Below, one piece after another: positions 36,101 through 43,459 of a DNA stretch of 53,251 nt (the first letter of the stretch is position 1; every line of letters starts with the position of its first letter). The notes beneath the pieces were generated by a model. It had not been told where the DNA came from, searched no databases, and saw only the letters and a list, made by a program, of their open reading frames with translations. Position numbers and translations under genes: made by a program. This DNA is from a virus. The stretch is taken from IMG/VR virus record IMGVR_UViG_3300034110_000160, positions 1-53,251 of that record. One strand, given 5' to 3'.

Positions 36101-36473
36101 TCATGAAGATACTCAGATAGAGCCAAACCAAATGTACTTTATTTTAGTAGGAGATAATAGAATATCTAGATATATAAAGGTAAGCGAAATAGATCCTAGC
36201 GGATCAGATTTATTTGTAGATTACTTATATAGAAAAGAATATGATTTAGAAGAGGATGAATATATTGTAGTAAGCTTTACTCCATATAAAACTAAGGCTG
36301 GCAAGATGATGAGTCACATAGTTTTATCTAATGCTGATAAACAATTAACTAGAGTTATTGTATTCCCTACCCTATACAAGATATCACTTGCTAAAATGCG
36401 AGAAGGCATGAAATGTAAATTGGTATTATCTAAATTAGATGATGGCACACTTAACGTAAAGGAAATAAAATGA
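33195..36473 (+). CDS. dnaE: DNA polymerase III alpha-type (DnaE)
   Basis: 1092 residues from the ATG at 33195 (a TTG at 33186 is in frame). The N-terminal PHP domain is intact to the eye: HLHVHS (8-13), AITDHG, GVEAYI, FYHKPRID and TGDAHF. The polymerase core has GPGRGSAAGSLVCYALG, the catalytic PDIDTDF (Asp421, Asp423) and the third Asp at about 570 (IKLDALGLKTL). A C-terminal OB-fold lies near 920-1000 (GSFVMFGMVKSIKRG). Near full length for bacterial DnaE, so it should copy the phage genome without the host enzyme's alpha subunit. No clear clamp or clamp loader gene is in view. Confidence 0.95.
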   Translation: MENKRFTHLHVHSYYSLMDGLNSPKELCQAALDAGQTAIAITDHGTLSSHRDMQIAAKELGIKPILGVEAYISPTDRFDRSSKTDKSIQAYNHIILLAKNKKGLENINILQELAWNEGFYHKPRIDREVLKEYAEGIIVLSGCLNGLISKAIERGEFSEAKLVLKDFKQTFAEDFYIEVQSHNPPEINSKLLELADELKIKAVATGDAHFAKEEDRILEEALLILSTSPKADKETDFDMSRNMKNMLDRFNYLYPDRRISFQDYNLFIQSRSELEADFNKAGINRIDIYENTMEIADKIGEYDFNQGLDLLPVPKTDADERLRDLAEKGLESLGKASDEVYVARMEEELAVIASKNFASYFLVVGDMINWAKDTGIRVGPGRGSAAGSLVCYALGITDVDPIKYDLLFFRFINPERNDFPDIDTDFEDRRRKEVKEYLKKRFKHVASISTYTYFKDKGVVRDAARVFMVPLQEVNRALKPVDTFEDFMESPNTKEFRMRYPEVVWLAERLRGRIRSVGVHAAGVVVAKDDLRKYAPVESREDAQDKVSGRIPVVAYDMDTVADIGLIKLDALGLKTLSVISDTLSSIKERHKKEINLSELTLDDPKVYKMLSEGYTKGVFQAEATPYTNLLMKMGVDKFEDLVASNALVRPGAMNTVGAAYIDRKNGREAVDYSHVLMKEFTENTYGVIIYQEQVMQACVYLGGMSWSEADKVRKIIGKKKDAKEFDQFKDKFIEGASGHISKKKAEQLWHDFEAHAGYSFNRSHAVAYSMLSYYTAWLKTYYPLEFMFSILKNENDKDARTEYLIEAKRLGLRIMLPHVNESDIYFSLQDGGIRFGLAEVKFISDNIANKIMEKRPFKDYAELIDKASKKGSGINSRAIEALNAIGGAAFEDNPRIGNEKDNYYEYLGIPTFNLAGIPPRIKAQARPIDDFDDLGSFVMFGMVKSIKRGTGWARVELVDETGTIGLFHHEDTQIEPNQMYFILVGDNRISRYIKVSEIDPSGSDLFVDYLYRKEYDLEEDEYIVVSFTPYKTKAGKMMSHIVLSNADKQLTRVIVFPTLYKISLAKMREGMKCKLVLSKLDDGTLNVKEIK

Positions 36474-36685
36474 CAGAAATAGATCCACAGGATTTATTTA
36501 AAGAAATGAGTCTTAGTAAAATTTTAGTTGCTATGCTAGAAACTTTAGGAACAATTGATATCCCCGCCCTAACATTTTTAGATGCTGCTAAAGAAGATAA
36601 GCAATTACAGATTGATTATGATTCGGAAATCGAATCATTTACATTTAAATTAAAGGAGAACCATGAACAACCAGATAACAACTAA
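36470..36685 (+). CDS. Small hypothetical protein after the polymerase
   Basis: 71 residues, overlapping the end of the polymerase gene by four bases (ATGA). Acidic, with a helical start (DPQDLFKEMSLSKILVAMLE) and a short beta tail (IESFTFKLKENHEQ). Similar very small acidic proteins often follow phage polymerases. No family recognised. Its last 23 bases overlap the next gene. Confidence 0.65.
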   Translation: MTEIDPQDLFKEMSLSKILVAMLETLGTIDIPALTFLDAAKEDKQLQIDYDSEIESFTFKLKENHEQPDNN

Positions 36686-37052
36686 GTCTTTAAATAATCC
36701 AAATCACAGAGAGATTAATTTAGTAACAGATTATGGAATGGATGCGTTAGCAGCTATTCTTCATGAAACTGCAATTGAAAAAGGTTTCTGGGATGGAGAA
36801 ATTGGATATGACAAGATCGGTAATAAGCTTGCTCTTGTACATTCAGAAGTTACTGAAGTACTGGAAGCTATTCGTAAGAATAAAGGGTCTGAAGAAGTTG
36901 TAGAAGAAATAGCAGATATTATTATTCGTACGTTAGATGTCTATGCTGCTATGAGAAACACAGGAGATCTTACACATAGTTTAGATGAAGTTTTATTTAA
37001 TAAAATGGAAAAGAATAAGGCACGACCAAAGCTTCACGGCAACCGTTTTTAA
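36663..37052 (+). CDS. MazG-like nucleoside-triphosphate pyrophosphohydrolase
   Basis: 129 residues. The core GNKLALVHSEVTEVLEAI followed by EEIADIIIRTLDVYA fits the ExxE...ExxD pattern of all-alpha NTP pyrophosphohydrolases (MazG/dUTPase class). A strong AAAGGAG lies before the ATG. Such phage enzymes clean the nucleotide pool or are proposed to lower (p)ppGpp-type starvation signals. It sits between polymerase and RecA, consistent with nucleotide housekeeping at the fork. Confidence 0.8.
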   Translation: MNNQITTKSLNNPNHREINLVTDYGMDALAAILHETAIEKGFWDGEIGYDKIGNKLALVHSEVTEVLEAIRKNKGSEEVVEEIADIIIRTLDVYAAMRNTGDLTHSLDEVLFNKMEKNKARPKLHGNRF

Positions 37053-37061
37053 TGCTATAAT
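37033..37061 (+). promoter_or_regulatory. Extended -10 promoter for recA
   Basis: TTCACG (37033-37038), 17-base spacer, TATAAT (37056-37061) with TG at 37053-37054. The start near 37068 gives a 16-base leader and supports the recA start at 37084 rather than upstream ones. Confidence 0.65.
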
Positions 37062-37083
37062 AATGAAAAAGAAAGAGTTAAAA

Positions 37084-38088
37084 ATGACAATATTGATAGA
37101 TGATATACTATCAAAGCTTGACCCTAAAACAAGAGCAAGAGTTCAATCCGCACAGAATATAGTTGTTGAAAAACAAAAAACTCCAAGTGCTGGATTAAAT
37201 ATGGCTCTTAGGGGTGGCCTTGGATATGGAAGACAGGTTTTAGTTTGGGGCAATAAGTCCGCAGGCAAATCTTCTTTTTGCTTACAAACAATTGCTTTAG
37301 CACAGAAAGAGGGTAAAACCTGTGCATGGATTGATGCAGAAGCATCATATGATCAAGCATGGGCGGAGTCCTTGGGGGTAGATTCATCTTCTCTTATTTA
37401 TTCCCCCGCAAAAACTGTAAATGATATGGTTGATGTTGCCACTAAGTTAATGGATGCGGGAGTAGATATAATTGTTGTTGATTCCATATCAGCACTACTG
37501 CCAGCCATTTATTTTGAAAAAGATGGCAATGAGATGAAAGATTTACAAGACACTAAACAAATTGGTGCGGAAGCAAAGGACATGACACATGCAGTTAAAA
37601 TGCTTAACTACGCAAACAAAAACACATTACTTATACTTATATCACAGCAAAGAAATCAGTTTGGAAGTATGCATGCTTCCCATATCCCAACAGGAGGAAT
37701 GGCAGTTAAGTTCTTTTCCTCAACAGTTGTCAAGCTTTGGTCTTCCGAAGCTGAAGCTAATGCTATTAAGTCTGGTATACAAGTCGGTGATAAAATCATT
37801 GAACAAAGGGTCGGCAGACCAGTTAACTGGATCATTGACTATAACAAACTCGGACCCCCAAACTTATCTGGACAGTACGACTTCTATTATCAAGGCTCAC
37901 ACCTTGGCGTAGATCGTGTTGGTGAAACTTTAGACGTAGCAGAAATGTGCGGAATAGTAGAAAAGGGTGGAGCATGGTATACAGTAAATGGAGAGCGTTT
38001 TCAAGGACGTGCAAAGGCTGTGGCATATTTAAGAGAAAATCCAGATGTTGTAGACAATTTAATTGGAGAAATAGATGCCAGATCTTAA
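37084..38088 (+). CDS. recA: RecA/UvsX-type recombinase
   Basis: 334 residues from the ATG at 37084, chosen because the promoter's start point lies after the earlier in-frame ATGs (36985, 37063). Walker A is GNKSAGKSS at 56-64; Walker B is DIIVVDSISALLP; DNA-binding loop regions include SQQRNQFGSMHASHIPTGG. It forms filaments on single-stranded DNA and catalyses strand exchange for repair and recombination-dependent replication. Nuclease, resolvase and SSB genes nearby complete a recombination set. Confidence 0.9.
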   Translation: MTILIDDILSKLDPKTRARVQSAQNIVVEKQKTPSAGLNMALRGGLGYGRQVLVWGNKSAGKSSFCLQTIALAQKEGKTCAWIDAEASYDQAWAESLGVDSSSLIYSPAKTVNDMVDVATKLMDAGVDIIVVDSISALLPAIYFEKDGNEMKDLQDTKQIGAEAKDMTHAVKMLNYANKNTLLILISQQRNQFGSMHASHIPTGGMAVKFFSSTVVKLWSSEAEANAIKSGIQVGDKIIEQRVGRPVNWIIDYNKLGPPNLSGQYDFYYQGSHLGVDRVGETLDVAEMCGIVEKGGAWYTVNGERFQGRAKAVAYLRENPDVVDNLIGEIDARS

Positions 38089-38272
38089 TCAGTTTCTTAA
38101 TAAAAAGAAAGTAGATTTAAAATTAAATGATAGGGATCTAGAGCAGCTAAATGGAATTCGTCCATGTTCACATTGCTCCGAAGATGTAGTTGGCGCATTA
38201 TGGGATGCTATTGATTTGACCATGTATTGGAAATGCAGTAATGGTCATGAAAATTCTTTTAAGGTTAACTAA
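38075..38272 (+). CDS. Small zinc-finger protein
   Basis: 65 residues, overlapping recA by 14 bases. A CSHC knuckle and a later C-x4-H pair (CSNGHE) give a CCCH-like zinc site; the N-terminus is basic (NQFLNKKKVDLKLNDRDLE). Probably a nucleic-acid-binding accessory factor in the recombination operon. Exact function unknown. The stop overlaps the next ATG by one base. Confidence 0.65.
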   Translation: MPDLNQFLNKKKVDLKLNDRDLEQLNGIRPCSHCSEDVVGALWDAIDLTMYWKCSNGHENSFKVN

Positions 38273-38577
38273 TGTCTGAAAGATCAGAGGTTAAGCGTGA
38301 TGGAGCCAAGGCTCAAAAGAATAGTGGTCGTGGAGATTACCAAAAGGGTGACGCTCAATGGAAACAATTTTTAGTAGATTATAAAGAAGCTTCAAGATCG
38401 TTTGCGCTTAACAAAGAAGTCTGGGCAAAAATTTGCACAGATACCTTTAAAGTTAATAGAGATATGTACCCAGCTCTTAAAATTATTTTAGGAACAGATT
38501 CAAAGGTTAGACTAGGTTTAATTGAATGGGCAGTTTTAGAAGAACTGATTACATTTTGGGAAAAGAATCATGGATAA
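38272..38577 (+). CDS. Possible Holliday-junction resolvase-like / PD-(D/E)xK protein
   Basis: 101 residues. The motif KNSGRGDYQKGDAQWKQFLV followed by DYKEASRSFAL is the signature of a small phage family that resembles PD-(D/E)xK nucleases (GD, then VDYK as Asp-x-Lys). Several such proteins are annotated as Holliday-junction resolvases in other phages. Its operon position after RecA supports a recombination role. I rate the nuclease call as moderate because the protein is short and only part of the core is visible. Confidence 0.55.
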   Translation: MSERSEVKRDGAKAQKNSGRGDYQKGDAQWKQFLVDYKEASRSFALNKEVWAKICTDTFKVNRDMYPALKIILGTDSKVRLGLIEWAVLEELITFWEKNHG

Positions 38578-38680
38578 CCTTTCACTTGCGTTCTTAGTTG
38601 GATTTATAGTCGGTAATATATTTGGCAGTTGGGCTATTTCATATACAAAGAAAGAGGTTGAAAAACATGTCGGAAAATAA
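38570..38680 (+). CDS. 36-residue single-pass membrane protein
   Basis: A very short gene: the ATG overlaps the previous stop by eight bases and the stop overlaps the next start. The product begins MDNLSLAFLVGFIVGNIFGS and ends in a charged KKEVEKHVGK, i.e. one transmembrane helix with a basic cytoplasmic tail. Overlaps at both ends, the absence of any other use for the space and the clear membrane pattern argue for a real gene. Role unknown. Confidence 0.6.
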   Translation: MDNLSLAFLVGFIVGNIFGSWAISYTKKEVEKHVGK

Positions 38681-39017
38681 AGTTGAGTCTAAAAATACCT
38701 TAGAGATCATTAGTGATATCACTGAGTTTAATGATCTTCATGAGTTTATGCGGGATGAACATTTGGATAAAGCCCTTGGCATTGTGGTAAAATTATTAAT
38801 GAACCCAGATGTTCCTTCGGCAAAAGCTCCACTTTTAATTATGGAGTTGCAGGCAATGTCAACTAAGTTTGCGGTTCTCGCATCAGTATATTCTACGATT
38901 GCAAAAGATAAAGCGGGTACAGAAAACAATAACAAAAAGAATATTTATTATTCAGTAAAGGAGTCTATAGACAAACTTGTAGATGCACTCAAGTATGTTG
39001 TTAGGTACAATTCATGA
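38667..39017 (+). CDS. Hypothetical helical protein
   Basis: 116 residues from the ATG at 38667, with GAGG eight bases upstream; an in-frame start at 38622 would lie wholly inside the membrane gene. Predicted all-helical (DEHLDKALGIVVKLLMNPDV, LLIMELQAMSTKFAVLASVY, VKESIDKLVDALKYVV). Proteins with this make-up occur beside exonuclease genes in actinophages. No enzymatic motif is visible. It overlaps the next gene by four bases. Confidence 0.65.
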   Translation: MSENKVESKNTLEIISDITEFNDLHEFMRDEHLDKALGIVVKLLMNPDVPSAKAPLLIMELQAMSTKFAVLASVYSTIAKDKAGTENNNKKNIYYSVKESIDKLVDALKYVVRYNS

Positions 39018-39256
39018 GAAAACCAGAATGGTTTGAGTTAATTGATAATGATCACGATGATCCTTATGTAGGCAACAAACTTCCTTTTATTGTTTTGCTT
39101 GCTATTGTTATTGCAGTATCTGGATTTATATTTTTATTTCCTTTTAAAACAGCAGATACGGTTCCTTCACCTGCAATTGAGATTATACAAACCCCTATAG
39201 ATCCAATACAAATGCCTGCTAAGGATAAAGATGATGAAGATGGGGATGATGATTAA
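39014..39256 (+). CDS. Small single-pass membrane protein with acidic tail
   Basis: 80 residues. Residues about 23-46 (LPFIVLLAIVIAVSGFIF) are one transmembrane helix; the N-terminus is charged, and the C-terminus is proline-rich and very acidic (AKDKDDEDGDDD). The topology cannot be decided by eye. It is joined to its neighbours by one- to four-base overlaps in the recombination block. A role in membrane association of the replication or nuclease machinery is only a guess. Confidence 0.65.
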   Translation: MRKPEWFELIDNDHDDPYVGNKLPFIVLLAIVIAVSGFIFLFPFKTADTVPSPAIEIIQTPIDPIQMPAKDKDDEDGDDD

Positions 39257-40047
39257 TGGGTAGAGACATAGTAAAGAATCTTAAGTTCAAGAAGCATACT
39301 GGAAAGCACTTTGACCCAGAACTATTTGCACAACTATTAGATGAATCATATAGGAATACTAAACGTGCTGATGGAGAAATGACAAAGAAATCATTTAGCC
39401 CAAGCTCTTTAGGATACGGCCATGGAACATGTCCTAGATACTGGTACATGGCTTTTAGCGGTGCAATGTTTATTGATGATAACGATGCTGTTGCCGTAGC
39501 TAATATGGCTCAGGGAACTCAAGCTCACGAAAGGCTTCAAAAACTTATTGCGACTATGCCACAATGGAAAGCGGAAGAAGAGGAAATCATTAATGAATAC
39601 CCTCCTATTCGTGGCTTCATTGACTTGATTATGGAGTATGATGGACAAACTGTAATTGGTGAAATTAAAACGGCTAAGCAAGAAGTCTGGGATACTAGAC
39701 AGTCTGAGATGAAATCTTCAGCCAATCATATGCTACAACTGCTTACCTATATGAAACTAAAGAATGCTAAAGAAGGCTTTTTTCTTTATGAGAATAAAAA
39801 CACTCAAGAGATACTTATAATCCCTATCTCTATGAATGAAAAGAATACTAAGATAATTGAAGATACTTTTACTTGGATGTGTGAAGTTTGGGATAATTTT
39901 AAAGACGGAGATATTCCAATGAAGCCAGCTGGAGTAACTAAGTCTAAGATGCCCTGTACTTATTGCCCAGTTAAAAAAGAATGCTACAGTAAAGATACTC
40001 CTACTGGTACAGTACAGATTGAGTTGTATGAGGTTCCTAAGATATGA
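39256..40047 (+). CDS. Cas4/RecB-like PD-(D/E)xK exonuclease with Fe-S cluster
   Basis: 263 residues. The nuclease motif is RGFIDLIME (Asp123) ... GEIKTAK (Glu136, Lys138), with His91 and Gln161 in the expected places. Cys59 together with Cys234, Cys237 and Cys243 (CTYCPVKKEC) form the four-cysteine [4Fe-4S] pattern of Cas4 and AddB-type nucleases. Such enzymes resect DNA ends for recombination. There is no CRISPR array or other cas gene here, so it is read as a phage recombination exonuclease working with RecA. Confidence 0.85.
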   Translation: MGRDIVKNLKFKKHTGKHFDPELFAQLLDESYRNTKRADGEMTKKSFSPSSLGYGHGTCPRYWYMAFSGAMFIDDNDAVAVANMAQGTQAHERLQKLIATMPQWKAEEEEIINEYPPIRGFIDLIMEYDGQTVIGEIKTAKQEVWDTRQSEMKSSANHMLQLLTYMKLKNAKEGFFLYENKNTQEILIIPISMNEKNTKIIEDTFTWMCEVWDNFKDGDIPMKPAGVTKSKMPCTYCPVKKECYSKDTPTGTVQIELYEVPKI

Positions 40048-40322
40048 TTTGTAGCAATAAGGAATGCGCTAAAGACTTTGATGCTAAAACTCATAATCAA
40101 AAATATTGTTCTGATGAGTGCTGCAGAGTTGCAACCAATAAAAGAATTATGGAAAAGTATTACGAAAAAAAGGCCATTAAAAATGGAGCATTAAGAAAAT
40201 GTAAAAAATGTTCTATTAGATTAAGTAGATATAATCAAAATGAAATATGCTCAAGTTGTGAAAAAAATATAAATTTAAAGAATAAAAATACATTATTAGG
40301 AATGCTAGATGAAATTAGCTGA
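40044..40322 (+). CDS. Protein with multiple zinc knuckles
   Basis: 92 residues with four paired-cysteine motifs: CSNKEC, CSDECC, CKKCS and CSSCE. The centre is basic (KRIMEKYYEKKAIKNG), consistent with nucleic-acid binding, and the first knuckle pair resembles the short zinc fingers seen next to HNH and resolvase genes. It overlaps the exonuclease by four bases and the resolvase by 14. No enzymatic motif is visible. Confidence 0.65.
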   Translation: MICSNKECAKDFDAKTHNQKYCSDECCRVATNKRIMEKYYEKKAIKNGALRKCKKCSIRLSRYNQNEICSSCEKNINLKNKNTLLGMLDEIS

Positions 40323-40875
40323 CTTAGTAAAAACAAAAGCTGGTAGAGTTTTAGGTATAGATGCCTCTACAAATTCAATTGCGTTTTGCTTAATGGAAAA
40401 TAATAAACCATTAAAGTGGGGCAAGATAGAGTTGTCTGGATCAGATATTTATGAAAAGATATATGACGCTAAGGTAAAGATGTCTGTTATGTTAGATGAA
40501 TTAAAGTCTGATTATATTGCTGTAGAAGGCGCTATCCTTGTCAGATCCCCTGATGCTGTGATAAAATTATCTTATGTTTATGGTGTTGTTATTGCTGAGC
40601 TTATGTCTACTGGAGCTAAGGTCATTACTATTTCTCCTACAGCTTGGCAGGCTTACATTGGAAACAAAAATCCTACCAAAGATGAGAAGGCGGCTATAAG
40701 ATTAAAACATCCAGGGTACGCTGATTCTTGGTATAAGAATCAAATAAGAAATATGCGTAAACAGAGAACGGTAGATTATTTTAATAATAAATATGGATTA
40801 AGTTTAGACGATTTTGATGTGGCAGATGCTTTTGGTATTGCCCATTATTCTAATGAGGAGTTGACTAAAAGATGA
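40309..40875 (+). CDS. RuvC-like Holliday-junction resolvase
   Basis: 188 residues with an RNase H-fold pattern: GIDASTNSIAFCL with the first Asp at 18, a Glu in DYIAVEGAI near 72, and a closing Asp pair in DFDVADAFGIAHY near 172-176. These are the metal residues of RuvC/phage RuvC-like enzymes. Central basic residues (KNQIRNMRKQRTVDYFNNKY) may bind DNA. It would cut four-way junctions formed during RecA-driven recombination and free branched DNA before packaging. Confidence 0.8.
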   Translation: MKLADLVKTKAGRVLGIDASTNSIAFCLMENNKPLKWGKIELSGSDIYEKIYDAKVKMSVMLDELKSDYIAVEGAILVRSPDAVIKLSYVYGVVIAELMSTGAKVITISPTAWQAYIGNKNPTKDEKAAIRLKHPGYADSWYKNQIRNMRKQRTVDYFNNKYGLSLDDFDVADAFGIAHYSNEELTKR

Positions 40876-41018
40876 AGTTGTATCAAAGCAAAGAATGGCT
40901 TCACAGGCGCTATCTTGTACAAAAAAAGACAGTTACAGAAATAGCAAAAGAAGCAGGAACTTCTGCAATGACTATTCAGAGGTATTTAGTACAGTTTGGA
41001 TTAATTAAAAAAAGATGA
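40872..41018 (+). CDS. 48-residue helix-turn-helix protein
   Basis: Starts in a four-base overlap with the resolvase gene and ends in a four-base overlap with the glycosyltransferase gene. The product holds one homeodomain-like helix-turn-helix: KKTVTEIAKEAGTSAMTIQR followed by YLVQFGLIKK, preceded by YQSKEWLHRRYL. This little domain is seen at the ends of phage HNH enzymes and as a stand-alone DNA-binding protein. Both overlaps support it as a real gene even though it is short. Confidence 0.7.
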   Translation: MKLYQSKEWLHRRYLVQKKTVTEIAKEAGTSAMTIQRYLVQFGLIKKR

Positions 41019-41773
41019 GTATTGAAAAAAATATTTGGCAGACCTATGAAACATCTTATGATGATCTACCGCAATATGCTAAAGAAAGTATAGGAACTTG
41101 GAAGCATATGAATCAAGACTGGAATCACGGCTATATGTCTGGTCCAGATAGAGAAAACTTTTTTGAAGAAAACTTTTCAGAGGAGGTATACAATACATAC
41201 GTAAACCTACCGCTTGGAGTTATGAAAGCTGGCCTGTGGAGATTTGCAATTCTTTATATTCATGGTGGTGTTTACGCAGATATGGATACTCATTGTAAAG
41301 CACCAATTTCAGATTGGCTAAGCGATGATAACGATGCCCTTATGGACATTGAGAGGGATACCCCGTGGCTTGCAACTCAAGTAATTGCGGCAAAAGCGGG
41401 AAGCCCAATAATGAAAGCAGCAATAGATCTATGCGTTGAAAGATGTTCAGACGGTATTATTAAGCATAATCACATGGTACATTATTATACTGATGTGCAA
41501 ATGTTTACAGACGCTATATACAAGCAATTAGGCGTAGAGCCTTATCACAAACATTTAAATGACTGGGCGTTAGAGCTCATGGAAATGGATTGGCTAAAAA
41601 ATAATAATGTAAAAATATTAAATGGAGAAGAAGCAAGGCGTCTTCTAGATAAAGATGTTGTTCACCTATATTGGGGTGACGATAGAGAAGCTGGCTGGAT
41701 AGCATGGAAAAAAGATCCAATGGTAAATGAATCATATCCAAATGGATTTAATCCTCACGAGTGGGAAAAATAA
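41015..41773 (+). CDS. GT32-like glycosyltransferase
   Basis: 252 residues. The stretch KAGLWRFAILYIHGGVYADM with DTHC following is the hallmark of the DXD-sugar binding region (Gly_transf_sug), with Asp89-Met-Asp91 binding metal and the nucleotide sugar. The start IEKNIWQTYET (isolated 'IWQT') also fits the family. The enzyme transfers a sugar from a nucleotide donor; targets in phages can be DNA bases, virion proteins or host glycans. It is coupled to a sugar-nucleotidyltransferase by TAATG overlap. Confidence 0.8.
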   Translation: MSIEKNIWQTYETSYDDLPQYAKESIGTWKHMNQDWNHGYMSGPDRENFFEENFSEEVYNTYVNLPLGVMKAGLWRFAILYIHGGVYADMDTHCKAPISDWLSDDNDALMDIERDTPWLATQVIAAKAGSPIMKAAIDLCVERCSDGIIKHNHMVHYYTDVQMFTDAIYKQLGVEPYHKHLNDWALELMEMDWLKNNNVKILNGEEARRLLDKDVVHLYWGDDREAGWIAWKKDPMVNESYPNGFNPHEWEK

Positions 41774-42444
41774 TGTCTACAATAGGAGTTTTACCAGCAT
41801 CGGGAAAGGCTTCCAGAATTGGGGGTATACCTAAATTTTGTTTACCAATTTCTGATCATACATCTTTGATTCAATGGCATGTAGATCAAATGCTAGAAGT
41901 TTGTGATGAAGTTAGAATATCTACAAGAGCCGAATGGGTTCCAATTATTCAAAATATGGATATGAATGTTAAATTAATTGTTCGTGAGCCATCTACTATG
42001 TCTGATGCAATAAATTTTATGGTGGGCAATTATAATGATACCGTATTGGTTGGAATGCCAGACACCTTTATACTAAATTCTCCAGTAAATATTTATAAAG
42101 AGATGATGAAGCATGACAACGCTGATTTAGTTCTAGGAGTGTGGCCTTGTCAAGATGATTTAAAGGGCCGTGTTGGTCAAGTCCTTATAGATTCAAATAG
42201 CAAGGTAATTGCTTCGCAAGATAAAGTTGATGATTGTGAATATAAAGATATGTGGGGTACTATGCTATTCAGAAAAAATATGATAAGATACCTAGATCCA
42301 GAAAAAGACCATCCAGGAAAGCAGATCCAAGACTGGATTGATGATGGTATGAATATTATGGCAACAAGGCCAGGCGGGAAATATATGGATATAGGAACTT
42401 TAAGGGGACTTAAACAACTATACAGAGAGATTGATAATGCTTAA
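41773..42444 (+). CDS. Sugar-nucleotidyltransferase-like protein
   Basis: 223 residues from the ATG in the TAATG overlap; an earlier in-frame ATG at 41761 lies within the glycosyltransferase gene. GVLPASGKASRIGGIPKFCL is the N-terminal nucleotide-binding signature of NDP-sugar pyrophosphorylases (GlmU/RmlA type, G-x-G-x-R...PK), and VGMPDTF supplies the metal Asp. It likely makes an activated sugar for the upstream glycosyltransferase. It is slightly shorter than cellular enzymes and lacks any second domain. Confidence 0.75.
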   Translation: MSTIGVLPASGKASRIGGIPKFCLPISDHTSLIQWHVDQMLEVCDEVRISTRAEWVPIIQNMDMNVKLIVREPSTMSDAINFMVGNYNDTVLVGMPDTFILNSPVNIYKEMMKHDNADLVLGVWPCQDDLKGRVGQVLIDSNSKVIASQDKVDDCEYKDMWGTMLFRKNMIRYLDPEKDHPGKQIQDWIDDGMNIMATRPGGKYMDIGTLRGLKQLYREIDNA

Positions 42445-43459
42445 TATTGGTAATAGTGAGGCACTTTGCTTTGATGATATTCTTTTAGTTCCACAACAAT
42501 CAGATGTAGCAAGCCGAAAAGAAGTTAACTTAAAGATGAATGGGTATGATTTACCTATTGTTTCAAGTCCTATGGACACAGTAACTGGTTGGGAAATGGC
42601 AGCACATATTGCTAATGCTGGCGGAATTGGAATTATACATAGATACATGAGTTCTAATGATAGAATATTGGAATGTCGTAAAGCAATAAGGGCTACAGAA
42701 AATCCAGATAATATTGGTATTGCTATATCAGCAATTGAAGCTTTAGATACTCAATTCATTGAGGATTTAATTTTTGTTAAAGTTAAATGGATATGTGTTG
42801 ATACTGCTAATGGTCATGGAGAATCATGTGCTAGAGCAGTTAGAGTATTAAAATCTAATTTCCCAAAATTAAAAGTTATGGCAGGCAATGTTTCTACAAA
42901 GTATGGATACGGAAGATTGTCTAGAATGGGTGCCGATGCAATTAGGGTAGGAATTGGTGGCGGAGCCACATGTACTACTAGAATTGTTTCTGGTCATGGA
43001 ATGCCAACTCTTCAATCTATTATTGATTGTTATGAATTTAAAAAAGAAAATAATATAGAGGCTTTAATTATTGCAGATGGTGGAATTAGAAATACAGGAG
43101 ACATGGTAAAAGCTTTTGCTGCAGGCGCAGACATGGTTATGCTTGGCTCTATGCTAGCAGGTACGGATGAAGCCCCTGGAGACCTAGATAACGGGTTTAA
43201 ACGATTTAGGGGTATGGCAAGTAAGGAAGCTCAATTGCAATGGCGTGGAGAGTCTTCTGTGCCAGAAGGCGTGTCTACTATGATACCTTATAAGGGATTG
43301 GTGTCAAATGTTATTGAAGAAATTAAAGGCGGTCTAGGTAGTGGATGTTCTTATTCTGGAGTACATGCATTAGGAGATTTAGCTTATGAATCAAACTATG
43401 TTAAAGTTTCGCCATTAAGTAAAGCAGAATCTATTCCCCATGCTAAAGGAGCAAATTAA
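42437..43459 (+). CDS. IMP dehydrogenase / GMP reductase family enzyme (no CBS domains)
   Basis: 340 residues from the ATG at 42437 (a TTG at 42431 is in frame). The start [13 protein letters not shown] and the catalytic loop [11 protein letters not shown] (Cys179) are typical of the family, as are [31 protein letters not shown] and PYKGLV...[11 protein letters not shown]. The CBS pair of most IMPDHs is absent and the length equals GMP reductase. The short section between RGMASKEAQ and PEGVST is closer to GMP reductase, but I cannot separate the two by eye. It would shift purine nucleotides between IMP/XMP and GMP. Confidence 0.8.
   Translation: MLNIGNSEALCFDDILLVPQQSDVASRKEVNLKMNGYDLPIVSSPMDTVTGWEMAAHIANAGGIGIIHRYMSSNDRILECRKAIRATENPDNIGIAISAIEALDTQFIEDLIFVKVKWICVDTANGHGESCARAVRVLKSNFPKLKVMAGNVSTKYGYGRLSRMGADAIRVGIGGGATCTTRIVSGHGMPTLQSIIDCYEFKKENNIEALIIADGGIRNTGDMVKAFAAGADMVMLGSMLAGTDEAPGDLDNGFKRFRGMASKEAQLQWRGESSVPEGVSTMIPYKGLVSNVIEEIKGGLGSGCSYSGVHALGDLAYESNYVKVSPLSKAESIPHAKGAN

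Noticed and set aside
39256-40047. Cas4-like nuclease as part of a CRISPR system
   Set aside because: No repeats, cas1, cas2 or effector genes are present; Cas4-like exonucleases are common in phage recombination operons.
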